DNA of 59,298 nucleotides from assembly GCA_015233035.1 (NCBI GenBank), contig JADFYM010000005.1, positions 1 through 59,298 of the forward strand, given 5' to 3'. The notes under the pieces were generated by a model. That model was not told the DNA's origin. It searched no databases and saw only the letters and a list, made by a program, of their open reading frames with translations. How positions within the stretch are numbered: position 1 is the stretch's first letter; every line of letters starts with the position of its first letter. The stretch comes from Magnetococcales bacterium. Lineage in GTDB: Bacteria; Pseudomonadota; Magnetococcia; Magnetococcales; Magnetaquicoccaceae. Made by a program: the position numbers and the translations under genes. Shown here in pieces: positions 34,891-42,964 of this stretch.

Positions 34891-36012
34891 ATGGTATTGG
34901 AGCGGTTGCGTATCCAGGATTTTCGCAACATTGCGCTGGCCGTTCTGGAATGGGATGCCGGGCTGAATGGGGTGGTGGGGGGCAATGGGCAGGGCAAGAC
35001 CAATCTGCTGGAGGCGATTGGTTTGTTGGCCAGCGGTCGTTCTTTTCGGCGTGCCCCGTCGGCGGCTTTGCGTCGGCATGGTCAGGCGGGTTTTTATCTC
35101 CATGCGGAGGTGACCAGCTTTGGTCTGCGGCACGATCTGGAATTGACCGCCCTGGGGGCGCATGTCTCGGTGCGTCTCAATGGCAAGGGGATCACCACGG
35201 CGTCGGCCATGGGGCAGGTGTTGGCGGCCATTGTCCTCACCCCGGACGCGCCCGCCCTCATGCGCGGGGCCCCGGAGGAGCGGCGGAGTTATCTGGATTG
35301 GATCCTGTTTTGTCACGAGCGCAGTTATGCCGGTGTGGTCCGCGATTATCAGGTGGCTTTGCGGGCCCGCAATCATCTCCTGCGCACCCAGTGCGGGGAT
35401 GGGCGGCAGTTTGATGCCTGGGAGGCGCGCCTGGCCGTGCTGGGGGCGCAGATCACCCGGCAACGCCAGCAGATGCTGCACCGGGTCGGCGAGCGGTTGC
35501 AGCCGTTTCTGGAGGCCATGGCCTTGGATCCCAACGGCTATTTGTGGCAGATGCGCATCCAGCCGGGGGATCTCCAGGAGGCGGGGGCCGATGCGGTGGC
35601 CTCTTTGGCCGCAGGCTATCGGACCTTGTTGGCGCGCAGTCGCCTGCCGGATCAACGCAGTGGCAGTACCAGCGTGGGTCCGCACCGGGATGATCCCGCG
35701 TTTGTGCAAAACGGGCGCGCCCTGGCCCGGTTTGGCTCGCGGGGGCAGCAAAAACGTTTCTTGTTGGCCCTCAAGCTGACGGAGGCCGATTTGTTGCGGG
35801 AACGGTTGGGCGAGGCCCCGGTGTTGTTGTTGGATGATCCCATGACCGAACTCGACCCGGAGGGGATGGCCCGCCTGCTGCGCTTGTTGGCGGCGGGGAG
35901 CAGCCAAATTTTTCTGGCCACCTGTGCGGCGGAGCAGATCCAGTGGCCTTCCGCACGACCGGTGCGCTGTGTTGCGGTGGAGGAGGGGGTGTTTCGGGCG
36001 GTAGACTGTTGA
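34891..36012 (+). CDS. recF: RecF recombination mediator
   Basis: SMC-like ABC ATPase that helps load RecA at gapped DNA, 373 residues. Walker A is GGNGQGKTNLLEAI (residues 30-43) after the RecF start LERLRIQDFRNI. The signature region is SVGPHRDDPAF and ARFGSRGQQKRFLLALKLTEADLL, and Walker B is VLLLDDPMTELDPEG. The 7-bp distance to dnaN indicates one transcript. The next gene, the kinase at 36028, follows only 15 bp later, so it may be read from the same messenger. Confidence 0.97.
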   Translation: MVLERLRIQDFRNIALAVLEWDAGLNGVVGGNGQGKTNLLEAIGLLASGRSFRRAPSAALRRHGQAGFYLHAEVTSFGLRHDLELTALGAHVSVRLNGKGITTASAMGQVLAAIVLTPDAPALMRGAPEERRSYLDWILFCHERSYAGVVRDYQVALRARNHLLRTQCGDGRQFDAWEARLAVLGAQITRQRQQMLHRVGERLQPFLEAMALDPNGYLWQMRIQPGDLQEAGADAVASLAAGYRTLLARSRLPDQRSGSTSVGPHRDDPAFVQNGRALARFGSRGQQKRFLLALKLTEADLLRERLGEAPVLLLDDPMTELDPEGMARLLRLLAAGSSQIFLATCAAEQIQWPSARPVRCVAVEEGVFRAVDC

Positions 36013-36027
36013 TTTTGAGGAAGATGT

Positions 36028-36960
36028 ATGCCGGGACATGAACAACAGGTCACGGAGGTCATCGATATAACCGGGTGGCATCCAGATGACCGATTCCCAG
36101 TTTATCCTGAGGGGTCTCGGGCAAAATCCTTGTGGATCAGCCCTCATCCTCCATCCATGCCGTTCCTGATTGGCGGGCATCGTTATCTGTTCAAACATGC
36201 CGCACAAAATTATCCGACTCAATTCTGGTGCGAGGTGATCGCCTACCGCATTGGCTGTCTGATGGGCATTCCGGTCCCTCCGGCTTATGCTGCGTGGAGG
36301 GCTGGTGACCAAAAATCTGCTGCCCTGATTGAATGGTTCTATCGTCAGGATGAGGGGGTGTGCTACGAGTCGGGTACCGTCCATATGCAAAGGCTGATTC
36401 CCGATTTCGATGTCAAAAAGGGCCGTCAACACAATATTGAAACTGTACTGGCCATTCTTGCAGAAATGGATGCCCGCTTGATCCAAGACATGGTACGGAT
36501 TCTTGTTTTCGATGCGCTGATCGGTAACACCGACCGGCATCAGGAAAACTGGGGAATTTTATGGAGAGGAACTCCAGTACGACCAGAACTGGCTCCGGCT
36601 TTTGACAATGGCACAAGCCTTGGTTATGAAATGACGGATGACGGGATTGCCCAATTTATGGCAAACCCGGTTGAGCAAACGGAACGCTATATTGACAGAG
36701 GGCGGCACCATATGCGTTGGAACCCAACCGGGGCAAAATACGGTCATTTCGAGCTGGTTGCATATTTGCTTGCCAAGTATCCAGAATTCAGACAAAATAT
36801 TGCCGATTGTCTTTCGTTTGACAGGAATGTCCTGTATGCCTGGATGCATCTTCTGCCCCGTTTTCCTGTACCAGCGGCTCCCACGCCGGTACGAATCCAA
36901 TGGATCGAACGGTTGCTCCAACTCCGAATGAAGCGGTTGCATTCGGTTCTTGATATGTAG
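36028..36960 (+). CDS. HipA/HipT-like kinase lacking the N-subdomain
   Basis: Predicted Ser/Thr-type kinase of the HipA C-terminal superfamily, 310 residues. A nucleotide-binding Lys is likely K56 in YLFKHA. The catalytic loop is ALIGNTDRHQENWGIL with D169 and N174, and the metal-binding Asp is D193 in LAPAFDNGTSLG. Full-length HipA toxins have an extra N-terminal subdomain of about 100 residues; here it is absent, as in the kinase of split HipBST systems. The next gene appears to carry that part. No HipB-like DNA-binding antitoxin gene is adjacent. AGG-rich bases precede the ATG, and 15 bp separate it from recF. It could be a toxin or phage-defence kinase; its substrate is unknown. Confidence 0.8.
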   Translation: MPGHEQQVTEVIDITGWHPDDRFPVYPEGSRAKSLWISPHPPSMPFLIGGHRYLFKHAAQNYPTQFWCEVIAYRIGCLMGIPVPPAYAAWRAGDQKSAALIEWFYRQDEGVCYESGTVHMQRLIPDFDVKKGRQHNIETVLAILAEMDARLIQDMVRILVFDALIGNTDRHQENWGILWRGTPVRPELAPAFDNGTSLGYEMTDDGIAQFMANPVEQTERYIDRGRHHMRWNPTGAKYGHFELVAYLLAKYPEFRQNIADCLSFDRNVLYAWMHLLPRFPVPAAPTPVRIQWIERLLQLRMKRLHSVLDM

Positions 36961-36971
36961 GAGTTTAAGTT

Positions 36972-37742
36972 ATGAACCGAACGATTTTGCATGTTGTTGA
37001 GCCAGAGCATCTGTTGTTGGCTTGGCAAGCCCCGGATGCTACACCGCACGGTCGAACCCGGAGAAAGGTGGCGGAAATCGCTGCCGACGCAACCGGTACC
37101 ATTGGTTTGCGCTATCTGAAGGGAACGGAAGATTTTGCTGCCGCCCTGTCCGCCGGGTTTCTGGGCTATCCAGCCTTTCCTCTGGACCAGGATTACTATA
37201 CGTCTGGCATTGTGGAAACGTTCATGCGGCGTATGCCCCCCAAGAGAAGGCGGGATTATGATGATTTCCTGCGCTTTTGGCGACTCGATCCTGCTCTGTC
37301 AATCAGTCCCTTGGCTTTGTTGGGTTATGTGGGTGCGCAGTTGCCTGGAGATGGATTTTCCCTGGTTCATCCGTTTGATACGGCAAAACCGCCGTTTGAA
37401 TTTCTGGAGCAAGTGGCTGGATTTCGTTATATGCCGGATGCCCAAGAAATCTGTGCATTACTCCATGAGGGGCAGGAGGTTTATTTGCGGCCAGATCCAG
37501 ACAATACCCATGATCCCTTGGCGATTCGAATCGAATTGGCAGATAATCGTCCGATCGGTTTTGTCAACAAATTACAGGCCCCTGGTCTGCATCGCTGGTT
37601 GGATATTCCCGGGGTGCGCGGTTTCATTGACCGCATCAATGGTAGCGAGTCTCGACCATTGATTTACGTGTTTCTTGAAGTCGGTGGAACATCATGCGAA
37701 AAAACTGGATCGCAGCTTGACGGTCCTCAGGCCCAGGAATAA
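36972..37742 (+). CDS. HIRAN-domain protein with HipA N-subdomain-like region
   Basis: A 256-residue partner of the upstream kinase. The C-terminal part (about 143-240) fits a HIRAN domain: VAGFRYMPDAQEICALLHEGQEV, LRPDPDNTHDPLAIRI and PIGFVNKLQAPGL; HIRAN domains bind 3' DNA ends or act in DNA-repair proteins. The first 135 residues resemble the HipA N-subdomain in layout: a strand-rich start, GYPAFPLDQDYYTSG where HipA has SPAFPLS-type text, and PLALLGYVGAQLPGDGF where HipA has LLGAxGxDCAGA-type text. That similarity is my reading of pattern, not an alignment. The Shine-Dalgarno AGGAG overlaps the upstream TAG, so translation is coupled. I infer a regulator or DNA-targeting subunit. Confidence 0.72.
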   Translation: MNRTILHVVEPEHLLLAWQAPDATPHGRTRRKVAEIAADATGTIGLRYLKGTEDFAAALSAGFLGYPAFPLDQDYYTSGIVETFMRRMPPKRRRDYDDFLRFWRLDPALSISPLALLGYVGAQLPGDGFSLVHPFDTAKPPFEFLEQVAGFRYMPDAQEICALLHEGQEVYLRPDPDNTHDPLAIRIELADNRPIGFVNKLQAPGLHRWLDIPGVRGFIDRINGSESRPLIYVFLEVGGTSCEKTGSQLDGPQAQE

Positions 37743-37775
37743 CGGATCCACTTTTTACACGTCGGGGGTACGGAC

Positions 37776-38258
37776 ATGGAACCGGATGTATTGTGTCAAA
37801 AGATTGGGCAATGGTTCAATACCCACAAGGATGAGGAGCCGTTTGCCTTTGGCGAGGTTCACCTGCTGACCGGTGAGCCGGGGGCCGATATCTGGCTGAT
37901 CATCGGCAAGATTGCCAAGGAGACGCCGGATCGGCGAGCCTACGAGAAACAGTGGGAAAACACCCTGTATGACCATCCCGTGACCTGGATCTGGCAAAAA
38001 CTGGCCGATGGGGAGGCCGATGCCTGGTTGCGCCTTATCTACGAAAACCGGTTGCACGACAAGAAACGGCAAATGCTGCAAGCCCTGTTGGAACTGGCCC
38101 GGTTGATCGAAAATAATGGCTATGAAATCGAGTGGGAGGCGGAAACGGAAGGGGTATGGCTGACCGAGATTCCCATCCGGCGGACGACAGAAAAAAATAC
38201 CTATGAAGCCGACCGTTGGCAGGAGTTGCTGGCAGAACTGGGCGTGGATGCGGTATAA
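37776..38258 (+). CDS. Uncharacterised acidic protein
   Basis: A 160-residue soluble protein that I do not recognise. It is acidic, rich in Trp, Glu and Asp, and mostly helical by eye, with segments such as GEVHLLTGEPGADIWLIIGKIA, HPVTWIWQKLADGEADAWLRL and KRQMLQALLELARLIENNGYEIEW. No signal peptide or membrane helix is seen. It follows the HIRAN gene by 33 bp on the same strand, so it may be the third gene of that cassette, or simply a housekeeping neighbour of the GGDEF gene 45 bp downstream. Confidence 0.7.
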   Translation: MEPDVLCQKIGQWFNTHKDEEPFAFGEVHLLTGEPGADIWLIIGKIAKETPDRRAYEKQWENTLYDHPVTWIWQKLADGEADAWLRLIYENRLHDKKRQMLQALLELARLIENNGYEIEWEAETEGVWLTEIPIRRTTEKNTYEADRWQELLAELGVDAV

Positions 38259-38303
38259 TCACCCCGTGCAGGTGTTTGTTTCTCCCATGACAGAGGAACT
38301 GCC

Positions 38304-39404
38304 ATGAACAATCGTGATCAGTCTGGCCGCTCTTTGGGTCGAGAGGTGGACGCTGACCCGGCGGAGGGGTCGACAGCGGATTATCAACATTTGGCCCATC
38401 TGAATCTCCTGCTGCGGGACATGGTGCAGATCATCCTGTCCCAGGCGGATTTTGGTGCGGTGGTCGGGCACTTTCTGGCGTTGGCCAAGCCCTTGCTGCC
38501 TGTTGTCAATCTGGAATTTTATCTCCTGATGGAGCCGGGAAAGCCCCTGCATCTGGCCCCGGAAACCGGTTTTCGGGGAACCCGTGCCGATCCGCCAGAG
38601 GCCTGTCGTGCCCTGCTGGGGCTGCATCGCCTGTCATGGCAGGCACACGGCGGTGCACAAACCGCTCTGCGCATCCCCTGTCCCGCCAGGTCGGGAGAGC
38701 CCCCCGGTGTGCCAGGTCTGGTCTGGCCACTCTTTGCCCCCCCGCATGACCAGGCCCGCGCCCTGGTCATTCTGCATCTGGCGGAAGAGGTGGTGCTGGA
38801 TGCAAGCCTGATGGCGGTGCTGAACCAGTTGAGCTGGCCATTGGGCGTGGCGGTGGAGCGGGAAGCCCTCTTCTGGATCCTGGATGCGGAACGGCAACAG
38901 ACCTATGAGCGTTCCATCCGCGATACCCTGACCGGCTTGTATACCCCGTATTACATGCAAGAGGCCATCCTCCGTTTATGCCAGGTCCACAATCGGGATC
39001 CCAACGCCACCATTGTCGTGGCAGCCTTTGATGTGGACTGTTTCAAAGCGATCAACGAGCGGTATGGCCATGCCCAGGGGGATGTGGTGTTGCGCCAAGT
39101 GGCGCGCATTTTGATGGACAGCAGTCGCAGTGTGGATCTGCCGGTGCGGCTGGGTGGTGATGCGTTCATGCTGTTTATTATTGGTGCCCCGCGCACGGTG
39201 GCCTTGCATATTACCGAGCGGATTCGGTTGCGGGTTTCGCAGCAGGTATTGGCGGTTCCGATGCAGGAGGAGACCGTGACCATCAGCGGTGGTGTGGCCT
39301 TTCGCGCGGTGCAGGAACCGATCGCTCAGGCGATGGAACGGGCCGACCTGGCCCTGTATCAGGCCAAGAAGGGCGGTCGCAACCGGGTGGTTATCGGATC
39401 TTGA
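38304..39404 (+). CDS. Degenerate GGDEF protein with intact I-site
   Basis: A soluble 366-residue protein. Residues about 30-190 look like a GAF-type sensor region, followed by a helix and a GGDEF domain (about 203-364). The active-site motif reads GGDAF (284-288), losing the Glu required for catalysis, and the LTGLYNRR-type motif reads LTGLYTPYY, losing the substrate-binding Asn. The inhibitory site RxxD (R275-S-V-D278) is intact exactly five residues before the motif. It is therefore more likely a c-di-GMP-binding effector than a cyclase. The ATG has GAGGAA upstream. A response regulator and a hybrid kinase follow on the same strand. Confidence 0.86.
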   Translation: MNNRDQSGRSLGREVDADPAEGSTADYQHLAHLNLLLRDMVQIILSQADFGAVVGHFLALAKPLLPVVNLEFYLLMEPGKPLHLAPETGFRGTRADPPEACRALLGLHRLSWQAHGGAQTALRIPCPARSGEPPGVPGLVWPLFAPPHDQARALVILHLAEEVVLDASLMAVLNQLSWPLGVAVEREALFWILDAERQQTYERSIRDTLTGLYTPYYMQEAILRLCQVHNRDPNATIVVAAFDVDCFKAINERYGHAQGDVVLRQVARILMDSSRSVDLPVRLGGDAFMLFIIGAPRTVALHITERIRLRVSQQVLAVPMQEETVTISGGVAFRAVQEPIAQAMERADLALYQAKKGGRNRVVIGS

Positions 39405-39446
39405 CCCCATGCGGCGGTCGGGGGGTGCATGCTTGAGGAGACAGGG

Positions 39447-39848
39447 ATGAAAATTCTTATTGCGGACGATCAGATAATTTACAGAAAAACATTAGAGGTC
39501 ATGTTGCGACCGTATGGAGAATGTGTCCTGGTCGAAGATGGTCTATCGGCGGTCCAGGTGTTCGCCGAGGCCTTGCGGGCTGGTGCGCCGTTCAAGTTGG
39601 TGATGTTGGACATTCAGATGCCCAACATGGATGGTCAGGAGGCCTTGTTGCGCATTCGTCAGATGGAAAAGCAGGCGTACCATGCGACCCTGCATGGCAA
39701 CGAATATGCGATTATCCTGATGCAAACCAGTCTGGAAGAGCCGGCCCAGTTGGTCAAGGCTTTCAAGGAGGGGCATTGCAACGGTTATATCAACAAACCC
39801 GTTGACGAAGAGGAGTTGCTGGCCAGGTTGAGAAAATATCACCTTATA
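39447..39848 (+). CDS. Single-domain response regulator
   Basis: CheY-like receiver without output domain, 133 residues. It has IADDQ at the N-terminus, phospho-acceptor D55 (LVMLDIQMPNMDG), ILMQTSLEE in the beta-4 region and K in YINKPVDEEEL. An extra segment MEKQAYHATLHGNEYAIIL lengthens the alpha-3/beta-4 part, a variation seen in some stand-alone receivers. The ATG at 39447 has GAGGAG six bases upstream and was preferred to an in-frame ATG at 39429. The stop is TAA at 39849-39851. It is likely a partner of the hybrid kinase that starts 26 bp downstream. Confidence 0.88.
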
Positions 39849-39876
39849 TAAAGTTGTTTTTTGGGGAGCGTTATCC

Positions 39877-42786
39877 ATGGCCGATTCGCCCGCAGACGCT
39901 CGTATCGCCATTTTGCTGGTCGATGATCAACCGGTCAGCAAAGTTTTGCTGGGGCGCATGTTGGCCACCCAGGGTGGAGAAAACATGGTGCTCCACTATG
40001 TGTCGGACCCGCTGATGGCGGAAGAACGGGTGCAGGAGATGCAGCCGACGGTCATTCTGTTGGACCTGATGATGCCGGGCCTGGACGGCCTGGACCTGTT
40101 GCGCCGTTTCCGCCAGCAGGCCGCGACGCAGGATGTGCCCATCGTCATGCTCTCTGCGGTCGAGGATCCTCAACAAAAGGCGGCGGCTTTCGCCCTGGGA
40201 GCCAATGACTTTGTGCTCAAACTGCCCGACCGGGTGGAGATGCTGGCCCGTCTGCGCCATCATGCCAGTGTCCGCCTGGCGCAACTTCGCCAGCAGCAGT
40301 CCGAACGGGCGTTGGCCTTGCATCGCAACCGTCTGGAGGAGATGGTCAAGGAACGCACGCTGGAACTGTTCACTCTCCTGGCCACACACAAAGAGCAGGA
40401 GGCCTATTCGCGGGCCATTCTGGAGAATGCCCTGGATGCCATCATCAGCGTGGATGCGCAAGGGTTGGTGGTGGATTTTAATCCTGCTGCCGAGGTGCTC
40501 TTTGGTTATACAGCGGCGGAGGTGGTGGGGCATCAGTTGGATCGGTTGATCGTCTCACCCGAATGGCGCGCAAATCACCAAACCGCCCTGGCGCATCATG
40601 CGGAGTCTACCGACCATCCCCAGCCATTTCGACGGCGGGTCGATTTGTCCGGGCGGTGCAAGGATGGCCAGGTTGTGGATCTGGAGGCGGCATTGACTCT
40701 GACACACAGCAAAGGCCAACTCTATTTTACCGGCTTTTTGCATGACATTACCCGTCGCAAACAATTGCTGAAATCTCTGGAAGAGACCCTGACTGTGGCG
40801 CAATCCGCCAACCGGATCAAGGGCGAATTTATTGCCAATATCAGTCATGAAATTCGCACCCCCATGAACGCCATCATTGGTTTCACGGAATTGGCCCTCA
40901 AAGACGACTTGTCGTCCAAGTTGAGAAGTTATCTGGGGCGGGTGCGGGACGCCTCGCACGCGCTGATGGGGCTCATCAACGATATTCTGGATTTTTCCAA
41001 ACTGGGATCCGGCAAATTCCGCCTGGATCCGGTGGAATTTGTGTTGTCTGATCTGTTCGACCATCTGGCGGGTCTGTTCAGCAAGCAGGTGGCTGACCGG
41101 GGGATTGAACTGCTGTTTGTGCTCCCCCCCGAGTATGATGAGATCCTGTTCGGGGACGATCAGCGGTTGCGCCAGGTGTTGATCAATCTGATCGGCAATG
41201 CGCTCAAATTTACGGAGAGCGGCACGGTTGTGGTGCGCCTGGCGTCTGCCAGTGATCGACCCAACCCGGAGTGGCACTTTTCCGTGCAGGATACCGGCAT
41301 TGGTATTGATCCGCAGCGTCTGCCGCAACTGTTTGAACCGTTTGTGCAGGCCGATGGTTCCACCACCCGGAAATATGGGGGGACGGGGATCGGTTTGACC
41401 ATTTCCAAACAACTGGTGGAGATGATGGGCGGGCGCATCCGAGCGGAAAGTGTGCTGGGGAAAGGGAGTGTGTTTCATTTTACGGTGCCATTGGCACGTC
41501 GGACCCAGGAAGGCAACCGGCAGTGGATCTCGCCCGCCCACCTGCAAGGGCAAAAAGTTTTGATTGTGGATGACAATCCGCTTGTGCGGGAGATGGTGCG
41601 GGCGTCGTGTGCGGCCTGGGCCTTGTGCCCGACGGCGGTGGGTTCCTGGGAGGATGCCCTGACGGAGTTGATGGAGGGCCATCGGACCAGTCAACCCTAC
41701 ACGCTGGCCCTCCTGGATTGGCGACTGCCCGACATGGATGGCATCACGCTCGCCCGCAAGATGGTGGCGGGACTCTCGGCAGAATCACCGTCCGCGCCCC
41801 AGGCGAAGGTGATCATGATGGTCGATTTTGGTTGGGAGTCCCTCCGCAAGGGGGCGCAGCAGGCCGGGGTGGATCTTTTTCTCGACAAACCCTTTACCTG
41901 TGCCCTGTTGTTGCAAGTCATCCAGGAGGTGCTCCGGGCAGGCGATCTGCCGCGCAATCAAACATCCCGGATTCTGGTCAACGAGACAGCCGCGATGGAG
42001 AGGCTCTGTGGTGCCCGCATTCTGGTGGTGGATGACAATGTCATCAACCAGGAGATTGCCTCCGCGTTGCTGACCCAGGTTGGTTTGCGGGTTGTTGTTG
42101 TCAACGATGGTGTGGAGGCGGTGGCCAGGGTGCAGCAGGAGTCATTCGATGGGATTTTGATGGATGTGCAAATGCCCAGGATGAATGGCTATGAAGCCAC
42201 GCGGCGTATTCGCGCACAGGCCCGCTGCCGGGATCTGCCTATCATTGCCATGACGGCCCATGCCATTGAGGAAGAACAGGAAAACTGTCTGCAAGCGGGC
42301 ATGAACGCCTGTCTGGTCAAGCCCATGCGCCCGGAACGGCTGTATGGATTGCTGATCCAGTGGATTGGTCCGGGGTACCAGCCCGCCCCGTGTGTTGCGC
42401 CGTCGGAGGAAGAGGGGGGGCCAGATCTGGCGGGGATTGATGTGGCCCATCAAACAACACTCCCGCCTTCGTGCAATATCTGCAGGGCCATCTGGGTGGT
42501 TGGTTTGTCCAGCATCGCCTGGGTTGTTTCCTGCTCCGGGGTCTCTTTTGCACTCGTCTGCCGTCCGAACAGGGTCTGCAGGAAGGTACCCAGCAACCCC
42601 ATTTTGACCTGTACCTGCTCGTTTGACAGCAAGGTTGCCGGGTGCGATACGCTGATTGGACCGGCCAGTCGGGCACGGGCGGCCGGGGAGATGTCCACCA
42701 CATCGCTGCGCTCAGCAACCAGGGCGAGGGCATCGGTGTCTGTGGTGGCCGGGCGACTGCCCGCTGCGGTGGTCGAGCCGACATAG
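39877..42786 (+). CDS. Soluble hybrid kinase (REC-PAS-HK-REC-REC) with broken 3' end
   Basis: A phosphorelay kinase without membrane helices. Order: receiver 1 with D63 (ILLDLMMPGLDG), coiled coil (about 130-170), PAS (about 178-295), HisKA with H324 ([12 protein letters not shown]), ATPase (NLIGNALKF, VQDTGIGI, GGTGIGLTI), receiver 2 with D614 (ALLDWRLPDMDG) and receiver 3 with D763 (ILMDVQMPRMNG). After receiver 3 comes PDLAGIDVAH (to residue 858), which matches the start of an Hpt domain as in the other hybrid kinase here ([10 protein letters not shown]). There homology ends at 42450; the frame then runs 111 more codons antisense through the whole neighbouring gene. The Hpt domain was most likely lost by deletion, so the true protein has a nonsense tail or is partly degraded. 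Confidence 0.88.
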   Translation: MADSPADARIAILLVDDQPVSKVLLGRMLATQGGENMVLHYVSDPLMAEERVQEMQPTVILLDLMMPGLDGLDLLRRFRQQAATQDVPIVMLSAVEDPQQKAAAFALGANDFVLKLPDRVEMLARLRHHASVRLAQLRQQQSERALALHRNRLEEMVKERTLELFTLLATHKEQEAYSRAILENALDAIISVDAQGLVVDFNPAAEVLFGYTAAEVVGHQLDRLIVSPEWRANHQTALAHHAESTDHPQPFRRRVDLSGRCKDGQVVDLEAALTLTHSKGQLYFTGFLHDITRRKQLLKSLEETLTVAQSANRIKGEFIANISHEIRTPMNAIIGFTELALKDDLSSKLRSYLGRVRDASHALMGLINDILDFSKLGSGKFRLDPVEFVLSDLFDHLAGLFSKQVADRGIELLFVLPPEYDEILFGDDQRLRQVLINLIGNALKFTESGTVVVRLASASDRPNPEWHFSVQDTGIGIDPQRLPQLFEPFVQADGSTTRKYGGTGIGLTISKQLVEMMGGRIRAESVLGKGSVFHFTVPLARRTQEGNRQWISPAHLQGQKVLIVDDNPLVREMVRASCAAWALCPTAVGSWEDALTELMEGHRTSQPYTLALLDWRLPDMDGITLARKMVAGLSAESPSAPQAKVIMMVDFGWESLRKGAQQAGVDLFLDKPFTCALLLQVIQEVLRAGDLPRNQTSRILVNETAAMERLCGARILVVDDNVINQEIASALLTQVGLRVVVVNDGVEAVARVQQESFDGILMDVQMPRMNGYEATRRIRAQARCRDLPIIAMTAHAIEEEQENCLQAGMNACLVKPMRPERLYGLLIQWIGPGYQPAPCVAPSEEEGGPDLAGIDVAHQTTLPPSCNICRAIWVVGLSSIAWVVSCSGVSFALVCRPNRVCRKVPSNPILTCTCSFDSKVAGCDTLIGPASRARAAGEMSTTSLRSATRARASVSVVAGRLPAAVVEPT

Positions 42787-42797
42787 GATACCTTCAT
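42450..42797 (-). CDS. Small unknown protein, convergent with the hybrid kinase
   Basis: A 115-residue protein that I do not recognise. It starts MKVSYVGSTTAAGSRPATTD, has VVDISPAARARLAGP (a phrase shared with some FlgM-like and flagellar-associated proteins, though the rest does not match FlgM) and then a helix VKMGLLGTFLQTLFGRQTSAKE. It lacks a signal peptide. The frame is open further upstream to 42989, but the ATG at 42797 begins the plausible part and has a GGGG-type site before it. It lies entirely within the antisense of the kinase's open frame, and its TGA sits exactly at the kinase breakpoint. Confidence 0.6.
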   Translation of the reverse strand: MKVSYVGSTTAAGSRPATTDTDALALVAERSDVVDISPAARARLAGPISVSHPATLLSNEQVQVKMGLLGTFLQTLFGRQTSAKETPEQETTQAMLDKPTTQMALQILHEGGSVV

Positions 42798-42964
42798 GGT
42801 GAAAATCCCCTTTTTCTGTAACCGATACTTGTGGAGCCGTGGCTGCGAGGCTACTATCCCCCTGTTGACTCTCTTATCGGACCTTTTTGGCCAAAACTGA
42901 AACCGGAAATAGCCTTTTCCCGTTATGACCCGGCTGAATTTCTTAGGACAGAGGAAGATATGCG

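Noticed and set aside
42450-42797. Assignment of the small protein as FlgM
   Set aside because: Only the VDISPAARARL phrase fits; the C-terminal sigma-28-binding region does not match and no flagellar genes are near.
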